64,000 nt of DNA from Simplicispira lacusdiani (GTDB taxonomy: Bacteria; Pseudomonadota; Gammaproteobacteria; Burkholderiales; Burkholderiaceae_C): assembly GCF_003604195.1 (NCBI RefSeq), contig NZ_QXGR01000004.1, positions 1 to 64,000 on the forward strand, in the 5' to 3' direction. Position numbers and translations under genes: made by a program. The notes beneath the pieces are model-generated. The model was not told the DNA's origin, did not search any database, and worked only from the letters and a program-made list of their open reading frames with translations. Below are positions 57,429-64,000 of the stretch, in pieces; position 1 is the stretch's first letter; each line of letters begins with the position of its first letter.

Positions 57429-57572
57429 TAGCGGTTCCAGAAGGTGGGCAGGGCGAGGAGGCCCTGCAGGGGCAAACGGTGGGCCTGCTCCTGCACCTTG
57501 TGGGGGAGCGCGGCCGAACCCGCAATTTTACCGGGCATGCACGTGGCGCATAACGGGCTGCCCAACTGCTTT

Positions 57573-57578
57573 TATAAT
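57573..57578 (+). promoter_or_regulatory. Probable -10 element of the ahcY operon promoter
   Basis: TATAAT at 57573-57578 is a perfect sigma-70 -10 hexamer, placed so that transcription would begin a few bases before the SAH riboswitch. A matching -35 is not obvious (the best candidate is around 57550). The rest of 57429-57570 shows nothing recognisable. Confidence 0.6.
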
Positions 57579-57584
57579 CCGGCG

Positions 57585-57660
57585 CATCCGAGGAGCGTTG
57601 CAGCGCCCCCAGCATTGGCGGGGCGTGAGGCTCGGAGTCATCAAGCAACGACGCTCATCC
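57585..57660 (+). promoter_or_regulatory. S-adenosylhomocysteine (SAH) riboswitch
   Basis: The leader of ahcY has the SAH riboswitch layout. CCGAG (57588-57592) pairs with CTCGG (57631-57635) as P1. GCGCCCCC and GGCGGGGCG pair as P2. The strand GAGCGTTG (57593-57600) pairs with CAACG and CGCTC (57646-57655) as the pseudoknot. The motifs CCGAGGAGCG and GAGGCTCGG are family-typical. SAH riboswitches are genetic ON switches found upstream of ahcY, raising expression when SAH accumulates. It lies 70 bp before the ahcY ATG. Confidence 0.88.
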
Positions 57661-57729
57661 ACTTTCCGCGTGGTGAGCTTTTTCCCTTCCCCCGGCGAGT
57701 GGTTTTTCAAACATGCTTTGGAGCACACC

Positions 57730-59163
57730 ATGAACGCACGCGTCAACGCACCCGCCGCCGACTCCGCCATCGCCGACATCGGCCTGGCCGACTGGGGCCG
57801 CAAGGAAATCCGCATCGCCGAAACCGAGATGCCCGGCCTGATGGCCATCCGCGAGGAATTCGCGGCCAAGCAGCCGCTCAAGGGCGCGCGCATCACCGGC
57901 TCGCTGCACATGACCATCCAGACGGCCGTGCTGATCGAGACGCTCAAGGCCCTGGGCGCCGACGTGCGCTGGGCCTCGTGCAACATCTTCTCCACCCAGG
58001 ACCACGCCGCCGCCGCCATCGCCGCCACCGGCACGCCGGTGTTCGCCATCAAGGGCGAAACCCTGGTGGACTACTGGGACTACACCCACCGCATCTTCGA
58101 CTTCGGCGCCAAGGGCACCGAGGGCGAAGGCCCGAACATGATCCTGGACGACGGTGGCGACGCCACGCTGCTGATGCACCTGGGCAAGCGTGCTGAAAAG
58201 GACGCTTCCGTGCTGGCCAACCCTGGCAGCGAGGAAGAGCGCATCCTGTACGCCGCCATCAAGGCCAAGCTGGCCGAGGACAGCACCTGGTACAGCCGCA
58301 AGAGCGCCGAGATCCTGGGCGTGACCGAGGAAACCACCACCGGCGTGCACCGCCTGAAGGAAATGTCGGCCAAGGGCACGCTGCTGTTCCGCGCCATCAA
58401 CGTGAACGACTCGGTGACCAAGAGCAAGTTCGACAACCTGTACGGTTGCCGCGAGTCGCTGGTGGACGGCATCAAGCGCGCCACCGACGTGATGATCGCC
58501 GGCAAGGTGGCCGTGGTCGCCGGTTACGGCGACGTGGGCAAGGGCTCGGCCCAGGCGCTGCGTGCGCTGAGCGCCCAGGTGTGGGTGACCGAGATCGACC
58601 CCATCAACGCCCTGCAGGCCGCGATGGAAGGCTTCAAGGTCGTGACCATGGAGTGGGCCGCCGACAAGGCCGACATCTTCGTCACCACCACCGGCAACCG
58701 CGACGTCATCACCTTCGAGCACATGAAGGCCATGAAGGACCAGGCCATCGTCTGCAACATCGGCCACTTCGACAACGAGATCCAGGTTGCCAAGCTCGAA
58801 GAGCACTGCCAGTGGGAAGAGATCAAGCCCCAGGTGGACCATGTGATCTTCCCGGACGGCAAGCGCATCATCCTGCTGGCCAAGGGCCGTCTGGTGAACC
58901 TGGGCTGCGGCACGGGCCACCCGAGCTTCGTGATGTCCAACTCGTTCGCCAACCAGACCATCGCGCAGATCGAGCTGTTCACCCACCCCGAGGGCTACGA
59001 CGTGGGCAAGGTCTACGTGCTGCCCAAGCACCTTGACGAGAAGGTGGCGCGCCTGCACCTGAAGAAGGTCGGCGCCATGCTGACCGAGCTGAGCGACGAG
59101 CAGGCCGCCTACATCGGCGTGCCCAAGCAGGGCCCCTACAAGCCCGACAGCTACCGCTACTGA
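57730..59163 (+). CDS. ahcY: Adenosylhomocysteinase (S-adenosylhomocysteine hydrolase)
   Basis: A NAD-dependent enzyme splitting SAH into adenosine and homocysteine, relieving inhibition of methyltransferases. The 477-residue protein has [25 protein letters not shown], the insertion [15 protein letters not shown], the NAD motif [16 protein letters not shown], and the C-terminal [31 protein letters not shown] with the family's terminal [11 protein letters not shown] 57730 lies 70 bp after the SAH riboswitch, behind GGAGCACACC. It heads the operon with tlyA and metF, all connected with methylation or methionine. Confidence 0.96.
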   Translation: MNARVNAPAADSAIADIGLADWGRKEIRIAETEMPGLMAIREEFAAKQPLKGARITGSLHMTIQTAVLIETLKALGADVRWASCNIFSTQDHAAAAIAATGTPVFAIKGETLVDYWDYTHRIFDFGAKGTEGEGPNMILDDGGDATLLMHLGKRAEKDASVLANPGSEEERILYAAIKAKLAEDSTWYSRKSAEILGVTEETTTGVHRLKEMSAKGTLLFRAINVNDSVTKSKFDNLYGCRESLVDGIKRATDVMIAGKVAVVAGYGDVGKGSAQALRALSAQVWVTEIDPINALQAAMEGFKVVTMEWAADKADIFVTTTGNRDVITFEHMKAMKDQAIVCNIGHFDNEIQVAKLEEHCQWEEIKPQVDHVIFPDGKRIILLAKGRLVNLGCGTGHPSFVMSNSFANQTIAQIELFTHPEGYDVGKVYVLPKHLDEKVARLHLKKVGAMLTELSDEQAAYIGVPKQGPYKPDSYRY

Positions 59164-59169
59164 GCACGG

Positions 59170-59231
59170 TTGCTTCTTTATTGATAGCTGCTGGCGCATG
59201 CTGCATGCGCCGTACAGCCCATTTTGACTAG
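59170..59231 (+). repeat. Family A dispersed repeat, copy 11
   Basis: TTGCTTCTTTATTGATAGCT, then GGCGCATG (59193-59200) pairing perfectly with CATGCGCC (59204-59211) around CTG, then TACAGCCCATTTTGACTAG. It fills the ahcY-tlyA gap and ends 8 bp before the tlyA ATG. Confidence 0.87.
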
Positions 59232-59239
59232 AGAACGCA

Positions 59240-60223
59240 ATGCGTGCAGATGTATTTCTGGTGGAATCCGGCCACGCGAGCACCCGCTCGCAGGCCCAGC
59301 GCCTGATCGCCTCCGGCGTGGAATGGCGCCTCGGCCCTGGCGCGCCCTGGACCAAGGTGCTGAAGAACGGCGACGATATTCCGGCGGGTTCCGAGCTGCG
59401 CCTGCTCGACGCGGCCGAGGCGCGCTTCGTCTCGCGCGGCGGGCTCAAGCTCGACGGCGCGCTCGAATCCCTGGGCCTGGCGGTGCAGGGGCTGCAGTGC
59501 CTGGACGTGGGCCAGTCCACCGGTGGCTTCACGCACTGCCTGCTGGAGCGCGGCGCGCGCCGCGTGGTGGGCGTGGACGTGGGCCACGGCCAGCTGCACG
59601 CGCAGCTGCGCGCTGACCCACGCGTGGTCTGCCTCGAAGGCCTCAACGCCCGTGCGCTGACGCCCGAAGCGCTGCAGGCGGCCTGGGAGGACGCCTGGTC
59701 CGAGCCGTCCGCCGCGGCCGTGGAGGACGACGCCGAGCCCGACAGCCCGTACCGCTGGATGTCCGGCGACGGCGAGGTGACCGACTACGACGACAGCGAC
59801 GATGTGAGCGATGACGACGTGGAGGCCGACCTGGCGCGCGAGCGCGGCGCCACCGTGCCTGCCGAGCCCGCCAACCGCCGCCGCCTCAAGGCCTGGGCGG
59901 GCGAAAGCACCGCGCCGGTGTTCGACCTGGTCACCGGCGACCTGTCGTTCATCTCGCTCACGCTGGTGCTGCCCGCGCTGGTGCCGTTGCTGGCGCCGGG
60001 CGGCCACCTGCTGATGCTGGTCAAGCCGCAGTTCGAGCTGCAGCCGGGCCAGGTGGGCAAGGGCGGCATCGTGCGCGATGCCTCGCTCTACCCCGTGGTG
60101 GAGCAGCGCATCCGCGACTGCTGCGCCAGCCTGGGGCTGGAGGTGCGTGCCTGGATGGACAGCCCCATCAGCGGCGGCGACGGCAACCATGAATTCTTTG
60201 TTTTCGCGAGGAGGGGCGCATGA
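59240..60223 (+). CDS. tlyA: TlyA-family rRNA 2'-O-methyltransferase with an acidic insert
   Basis: A 327-residue protein. An N-terminal S4 RNA-binding domain (MRADVFLVESGHASTRSQAQ) precedes an FtsJ-like SAM methyltransferase: VSRGGLKLDGAL, the SAM motif CLDVGQSTGGFTHCLL (87-102), VDLSFISL-type VTGDLSFISLTLVLP and VKPQFELQPGQVGKGGIVRD. TlyA methylates rRNA in other bacteria; some members are labelled haemolysin. Relative to the usual 240-270 residues it carries about 75 extra between residues 147 and 225, with a strongly acidic stretch (162-198). Operon between ahcY and metF; its stop overlaps the metF ATG. Confidence 0.9.
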   Translation: MRADVFLVESGHASTRSQAQRLIASGVEWRLGPGAPWTKVLKNGDDIPAGSELRLLDAAEARFVSRGGLKLDGALESLGLAVQGLQCLDVGQSTGGFTHCLLERGARRVVGVDVGHGQLHAQLRADPRVVCLEGLNARALTPEALQAAWEDAWSEPSAAAVEDDAEPDSPYRWMSGDGEVTDYDDSDDVSDDDVEADLARERGATVPAEPANRRRLKAWAGESTAPVFDLVTGDLSFISLTLVLPALVPLLAPGGHLLMLVKPQFELQPGQVGKGGIVRDASLYPVVEQRIRDCCASLGLEVRAWMDSPISGGDGNHEFFVFARRGA

Positions 60224-61089
60224 CCGCTGCCAACGCACCATCCACCGGCCTGCCGGTGAGTTTTGAATTCTTCCCGCCCAAGACGCCCGAGGGCGCCGAA
60301 AAGCTGCGCGCCGTGCGCCAGCAGCTCTACGCGCTGCGGCCCGAGTTCTGCTCGGTGACCTACGGCGCGGGCGGCTCGACGCAGGAGGGCACTTTCGCCA
60401 CCGTGCGCGAGATCCTGCAGGAAGGCGTGAGCGCGGCCTCGCATTTCTCGTGCATCGGCGCCACGCGCGCGTCGGTGCGCGCGCAGCTCGCCACGCTCAA
60501 GGCCATGGGCGTGCGCCGCCTCGTGGCCCTGCGCGGCGACCTGCCCAGCGGCTACGGCATGGGCGGCGAGTTCCACTACGCCAGCGACCTCGTGGCCTTC
60601 ATCCGCGCCGAGACCGGGAGCGACTTCCACATCGAGGTGGCCGCCTATCCCGAGGTGCACCCGCAGGCCAAGTCGCCCGAGGCCGACCTCAAGGCCTACG
60701 CGGCCAAGGTGCGGGCCGGCGCCGACGCGGCGATCACGCAGTATTTCTACAGCGCCGACGCGTACTTCCGTTTCGTCGAGGACGCGCGCCGCCTGGGCGC
60801 CGAGGTGCCGGTGGTGCCGGGCATCATGCCCATCACCAGCTCCACCCAGCTCATGCGCTTCTCTGACGCCTGCGGCGCCGAGATCCCGCGCTGGGTGCGC
60901 CTGCGCCTGCAGGCGTTCGGTGACGACACGGCGTCGATCCGTGCGTTCGGCCTGGATGTGGTCACCGGTCTGTGCGAGCAGCTCGTGGCGGCGGGCGTGC
61001 CGGGGCTGCATTTCTACACCATGAACCAGAGCGTGGCCACGCTGGAAATCTGCCAACGCCTCGGCCTCAAGGCCCCGCTGGCGCAGTAA
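60220..61089 (+). CDS. metF: Methylenetetrahydrofolate reductase
   Basis: Reduces 5,10-methylene-THF to 5-methyl-THF, the methyl donor for methionine synthesis. The 289-residue FAD TIM-barrel starts SFEFFPPKTPEGAEKL with the catalytic Glu16. It has FCSVTYGAGGSTQEGT, the FAD-binding HFSCIGATRA and LVALRGDLPSG, and IRHYFYSADAYFRFV-like AITQYFYSADAYFRFVEDAR. The ATG overlaps the tlyA stop (ATGA). Being behind the SAH riboswitch and ahcY, it would refill the homocysteine methylation step that ahcY feeds. Confidence 0.95.
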   Translation: MTAANAPSTGLPVSFEFFPPKTPEGAEKLRAVRQQLYALRPEFCSVTYGAGGSTQEGTFATVREILQEGVSAASHFSCIGATRASVRAQLATLKAMGVRRLVALRGDLPSGYGMGGEFHYASDLVAFIRAETGSDFHIEVAAYPEVHPQAKSPEADLKAYAAKVRAGADAAITQYFYSADAYFRFVEDARRLGAEVPVVPGIMPITSSTQLMRFSDACGAEIPRWVRLRLQAFGDDTASIRAFGLDVVTGLCEQLVAAGVPGLHFYTMNQSVATLEICQRLGLKAPLAQ

Positions 61090-61121
61090 CATCCTGCGGT
61101 TTCAAATTTTCTCGTGCAGTC

Positions 61122-61727
61122 ATGAAGCGTGTGCTGGCCCTGTTGGTGGCGGTTGTGGGTGTCCTGGGGGTGTCCTCCGTGGGGGCGCAGACGCGCTACC
61201 ACTGCCGTGATTCCAGCGGCAATGCACTCGTGCTCTCGCGGCCTTGCCCGTCGGAGATGCGGACCACGGCGGTTGTTTCTGGCTCCACGGGTGGGAGCTA
61301 TGGCCGCAACCATGAGGTGACATCGATCCGCCCGGCGCCCGATGTGCCGGAGCACCACCAATACATGAGCGCGCGCTGCCGTGCCCTGGACGAGAACATG
61401 CGCTCGGCCTATTCGCGCGGCATCAAGCCTGACGTGGTGGCGGGCATGCGGCGCGAATACCGGCGTGACTGCAGCGAGGAGGAAGAGGCGGCATATTCGC
61501 AGGCCTCCCGCGAGCGGCACAGCCAGCGCGAGCAGCGCCGGGAAGAAGAAAAATCCGCGCGGCTGGAGGCCCAGGTGTCCAGGGAACAGGATGAGCGGTT
61601 CCGGCAGCAATGTGCCGAATCGCGCCGCATCCTGGCGGCCAAGCGCGCGCGTACAGACCTGACGGACGGAGAGAAAAACGACCTGCGGCGCTTCGAGGAA
61701 GCCTTCATCGCGCGCTGCAAGCGCTGA
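61122..61727 (+). CDS. Secreted DUF4124-like protein of unknown function
   Basis: A 201-residue protein with a signal peptide (residues 1-22, ending VGAQ). A Cys pair in YHCRDSSGNALVLSRPCP resembles the start of DUF4124 proteins, and an Arg/Glu-rich, probably coiled-coil stretch (about 125-185, SRERHSQREQRREEEKSARL) ends with a Cys (ARCKR). It is likely periplasmic. Function unknown. ATG 61122 gives a proper signal peptide. It lies 32 bp after metF but is unrelated to the methionine genes. It converges on rlmJ. Confidence 0.75.
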   Translation: MKRVLALLVAVVGVLGVSSVGAQTRYHCRDSSGNALVLSRPCPSEMRTTAVVSGSTGGSYGRNHEVTSIRPAPDVPEHHQYMSARCRALDENMRSAYSRGIKPDVVAGMRREYRRDCSEEEEAAYSQASRERHSQREQRREEEKSARLEAQVSREQDERFRQQCAESRRILAAKRARTDLTDGEKNDLRRFEEAFIARCKR

Positions 61728-61746
61728 CGATGGGCTTCGCCGGCCG

Positions 61747-62640
61747 TTAGCCGCCCGCTTCGAGCGTGTGCGTGGCGTTGCGGTCCTGGCCCAGCAGTTC
61801 CACCATCTGTGGCAGCGCCGCCTGCAGCGCCGCCTTGAGCGTGTGCGGCGGGTTGATCAGGAACATGCCGCTGGCCGGCAGGCCGGGGCGCTTGGTCTGG
61901 CCCTGGGCGGTTTCGGTGATCTTGCCCGACTTGACCGTGAGCGTGGCATGCAGCCAGCTCTTGCCGGCCTTCTGGGCCATGGTCTTGAGGCGGCGCGGCA
62001 GGTCATGCGCCTCGGGGCGCGGGATGATGGGGTACCAGACGGCATAGGTGCCGGTGGCGAAACGCTTGAGCGCATCCTGCACCATGTCCAGCACCTTGCC
62101 GTAGTCGCTCTTCATTTCATAGCTGGGATCGCACAGCAGCAGCGCGCGGCGGGCTGGCGGGGGCAGGAATTTCTTGACACCCTCGAAGCCGTCCTCGTGC
62201 AGCACGGCCACCTGGCGTCCGGCTTCGAGCTGGGCCACGTTGCCGGCGAGCGCGCGCAGGTCGGTGGGGTGCAGCTCGAACAGCTTGAGCTTGTCGTGCG
62301 ATCGCAACAGGCGCTGGATGATGAAGGGCGAGCCGGGGTAGACCTTGGTGCCGGTGCCCTGGTTGAAGGCGCGGACCATGTCCACGTAGGCCTGCAGCAT
62401 GGGCGCCAGCGGGGCCTTGGGGGGCTCTGCGGCGATCAGGCGCAGGATGCCCTCGCTGGCTTCGCCGCTGGTGCGGGCGTAGTCGCCATCGAGCCGGTAC
62501 AGGCCCGCACCCGCGTGGGTGTCGAGCACGGTGAGGGCAGCGTCCTTCTCGGTGAGGTATTGCAGGGCAGCAACCAGCACGGCGTGCTTGAGCACGTCGG
62601 CGTGGTTGCCCGCGTGGAAGGCGTGGCGGTAACTGAACAT
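61747..62640 (-). CDS. rlmJ: 23S rRNA (adenine2030-N6)-methyltransferase
   Basis: The family that methylates A2030 of 23S rRNA, formerly YhiR. The 297-residue protein starts MFSYRHAFHAGNHADVLKHA. It has the SAM-binding LDTHAGAGLYRLDG, the N6-methyltransferase motif DPSYE (in LLLCDPSYEMKSDY) and the C-terminal GMFLINPPHTLKAAL. Length matches relatives. It is transcribed away from the kinase gene across 232 bp that show no gene; a short AT-rich stretch near 62740-62760 may hold kinase promoter elements. Confidence 0.92.
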   Translation of the reverse strand: MFSYRHAFHAGNHADVLKHAVLVAALQYLTEKDAALTVLDTHAGAGLYRLDGDYARTSGEASEGILRLIAAEPPKAPLAPMLQAYVDMVRAFNQGTGTKVYPGSPFIIQRLLRSHDKLKLFELHPTDLRALAGNVAQLEAGRQVAVLHEDGFEGVKKFLPPPARRALLLCDPSYEMKSDYGKVLDMVQDALKRFATGTYAVWYPIIPRPEAHDLPRRLKTMAQKAGKSWLHATLTVKSGKITETAQGQTKRPGLPASGMFLINPPHTLKAALQAALPQMVELLGQDRNATHTLEAGG

Positions 62641-62872
62641 GCGCCTATGGTAACCATGCGCCCGCTGCCGTTGCCCATGGGTGGGTCAGCACGCTGCCCT
62701 GGAGGTCCTGGAGGAGGCACAATCGACAATCCTGCGCGAATCGTGACATTTTTTTGCCGCGGTAAGCGTTTTGTTGCGTTTCAACAGCCCTGCCGGGGGA
62801 TGATTGCGGTTTACTGGCGCCAGAGACCGTTCGTTTCCGGCCGCTTCCGCATGCCTTCTGGGTAATTCCGCC

Positions 62873-64000
62873 ATGACCGATAGTTCCAGTTCCGCCCCCG
62901 CGAACGGGGTGCGCCACGTCGATGCGCTGCCGGTGGGTACCCGCCTGGGCGAGTTCGAGATCCTGGCGCTGCTGGGCGTGGGCGGCTTTGGCATGGTCTA
63001 CAAGGCGTTCGACCATTCGCTGTACCGGGCCGTGGCCATCAAGGAGTTCATGCCGGCGGCCTTGGTGGCGCGCGCGCCGGACGGCTCGCTGCAGGTGCGC
63101 TCGCCGGCCGACCAGCCTGCCTTCCTGGCCGGGCTCAATTCCTTCGTGGGCGAGGCGCGCCTGCTGGCGCAGTTCGACCACCCCTCGCTGGTCAAGGTGT
63201 TCCGCTTCTGGGAAACCAACAACACCGCCTACATGGTCATGCCCCTCTACAGCGGCATGACCTTCAAGCAGGCGCGCGCGCAGATGCGCACGCCGCCGCC
63301 CGAAGAGTGGCTGCGCAAGGTGCTCTGGAGCGTGCTGGGCGCGCTGCGCGTGCTGCACGGCGGACACACGCTGCACCGCGACATCTCGCCCGACAACATC
63401 TTCCTGCAGGATGTCGGCCCGCCGGTGCTGCTGGACCTGGGCGCGGCGCGCCATGCCATCAACGACCGCGACCGCAAGCACACGGCCGTGCTCAAGGTCA
63501 ACTACGCGCCCATCGAGCAGTATTCCGACGGCGATGCCGAGCTGATCCAGGGCCCGTGGAGCGACCTGTATTCGCTGGCCGCCGTGGTGCATGGCTGCTT
63601 GTGCAACGACACGCCGCTGCCGTCCACGCTGCGCGCGATCCGCGACCGCATGGTGCCCTTCTCGCGCGTGGCGCGCACGGTCAAGCGCCAGTTCGGCCAG
63701 GAATACTCCCCCACGTTCGTGGCGGCCATCTCCCAGTCGCTGGCGCTGCGCCCGCCGGACCGGCCGCAGAACATCGATGCCTTCCTGCAGGTGATGGGCA
63801 TGACCTCCGCGCCCCCGGGGCTGGAGTATTTCGACTTCCGCGCCGAACTGGGCGATATCTGGGTCGAGCCCACCGACCAGCCCGGCCCGGGGCTGGTGGT
63901 GCCCACGGTGGATGTCACGTCGGCCGTGGCGGGGTCGCCTGCCGGCATCGCGGGGCCCGTTTCCGTGCCGGTGCCGGTGGTGAAGGCGGCCGCGCCCGCG
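62873..64000 (+). CDS. Hanks-type Ser/Thr protein kinase, 3' end beyond the window
   Basis: The frame stays open from the ATG at 62873 to the window end (376 residues so far), so the gene is incomplete on the right. The kinase domain has a Gly loop GVGGFG (35-40), Lys57 (VAIKEF), catalytic HRDISPDN (168-175) and DLG (188-190, LLDLGAAR) in place of the usual DFG. A Pro/Val/Ala-rich stretch starts after about residue 345. Such kinases, often paired with PP2C phosphatases, regulate cell processes and type VI secretion in proteobacteria; the context beyond 64000 is needed to say more. Confidence 0.88.
   Translation, partial: MTDSSSSAPANGVRHVDALPVGTRLGEFEILALLGVGGFGMVYKAFDHSLYRAVAIKEFMPAALVARAPDGSLQVRSPADQPAFLAGLNSFVGEARLLAQFDHPSLVKVFRFWETNNTAYMVMPLYSGMTFKQARAQMRTPPPEEWLRKVLWSVLGALRVLHGGHTLHRDISPDNIFLQDVGPPVLLDLGAARHAINDRDRKHTAVLKVNYAPIEQYSDGDAELIQGPWSDLYSLAAVVHGCLCNDTPLPSTLRAIRDRMVPFSRVARTVKRQFGQEYSPTFVAAISQSLALRPPDRPQNIDAFLQVMGMTSAPPGLEYFDFRAELGDIWVEPTDQPGPGLVVPTVDVTSAVAGSPAGIAGPVSVPVPVVKAAAPA

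Overview
The window is a very GC-rich stretch of a bacterial chromosome. Its gene content, gene order and dispersed short repeats look most like a betaproteobacterium of the Burkholderiales, family Comamonadaceae (Acidovorax/Comamonas-like). That placement is inference from family resemblance, not from a search. Protein genes are packed tightly on both strands. I see no rRNA, tRNA, CRISPR array, insertion sequence or prophage.

Layout. 1-8.0 kb: left part of a leucine/isovalerate (liu) catabolic locus: LiuR-type MerR regulator with two matching operators, thioesterase, isovaleryl-CoA dehydrogenase and carbonic anhydrase, then AceK, thiolase, an SDR and a second acyl-CoA dehydrogenase. 8.2-17.8 kb: PPK2-type polyphosphate kinase, YchJ-like protein, HAD phosphatase, chemoreceptor, GGDEF-EAL protein, GST and AraC regulator. 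18-25.6 kb: the rest of the liu pathway: methylcrotonyl-CoA carboxylase beta and alpha, methylglutaconyl-CoA hydratase and HMG-CoA lyase, with DinB, DUF4126 and GhrA-like genes between them. 25.6-35.6 kb: membrane diguanylate cyclase, YbaK, DUF1289, isomerase, a cNMP/CBS/DUF294 protein plus exonuclease facing the acetate permease pair actP/DUF485, and an MHS transporter. 35.7-43.6 kb: a 65-residue membrane peptide, an orphan binding protein, a double-length (four-ATPase) UvrA and a Cys-cluster protein. 43.8-48 kb: a five-gene cbb3-type oxidase operon with a CcoS-like/CcoN fusion, CcoO, a monohaem cytochrome, SCO and a membrane protein. 48-57.4 kb: SMP-30, CtlX/Lrp pair, Bug receptor, NYN/OST-HTH protein, HAD phosphatase, lipoprotein hydrolase, Crp-like regulator and PrfC. 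57.5-61.1 kb: SAH riboswitch, ahcY, tlyA and metF. 61.1-64 kb: DUF4124-like protein, RlmJ and a Ser/Thr kinase cut by the window edge.

How the genes work together. Leucine-derived isovaleryl-CoA would pass through LiuA, LiuD/LiuB (with bicarbonate from the carbonic anhydrase), LiuC and HMG-CoA lyase to acetyl-CoA and acetoacetate. The thiolase, AceK and the acetate permease fit C2-unit use and control of the glyoxylate branch. The SAH riboswitch ties recycling of S-adenosylhomocysteine to methionine-cycle genes.

The most unusual signal is a roughly 60-bp AT-richer dispersed repeat (family A, 11 copies found). It lies inside or across gene ends: twice in frame in uvrA, in mccB, in a HAD phosphatase and in the N-terminus of a DUF1289 protein; it also supplies a start codon, a stop codon and a 5' leader. 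A second repeat (family B, two copies) has base-pair covariation supporting a folded structure. A third type (C) lies in frame in uvrA.
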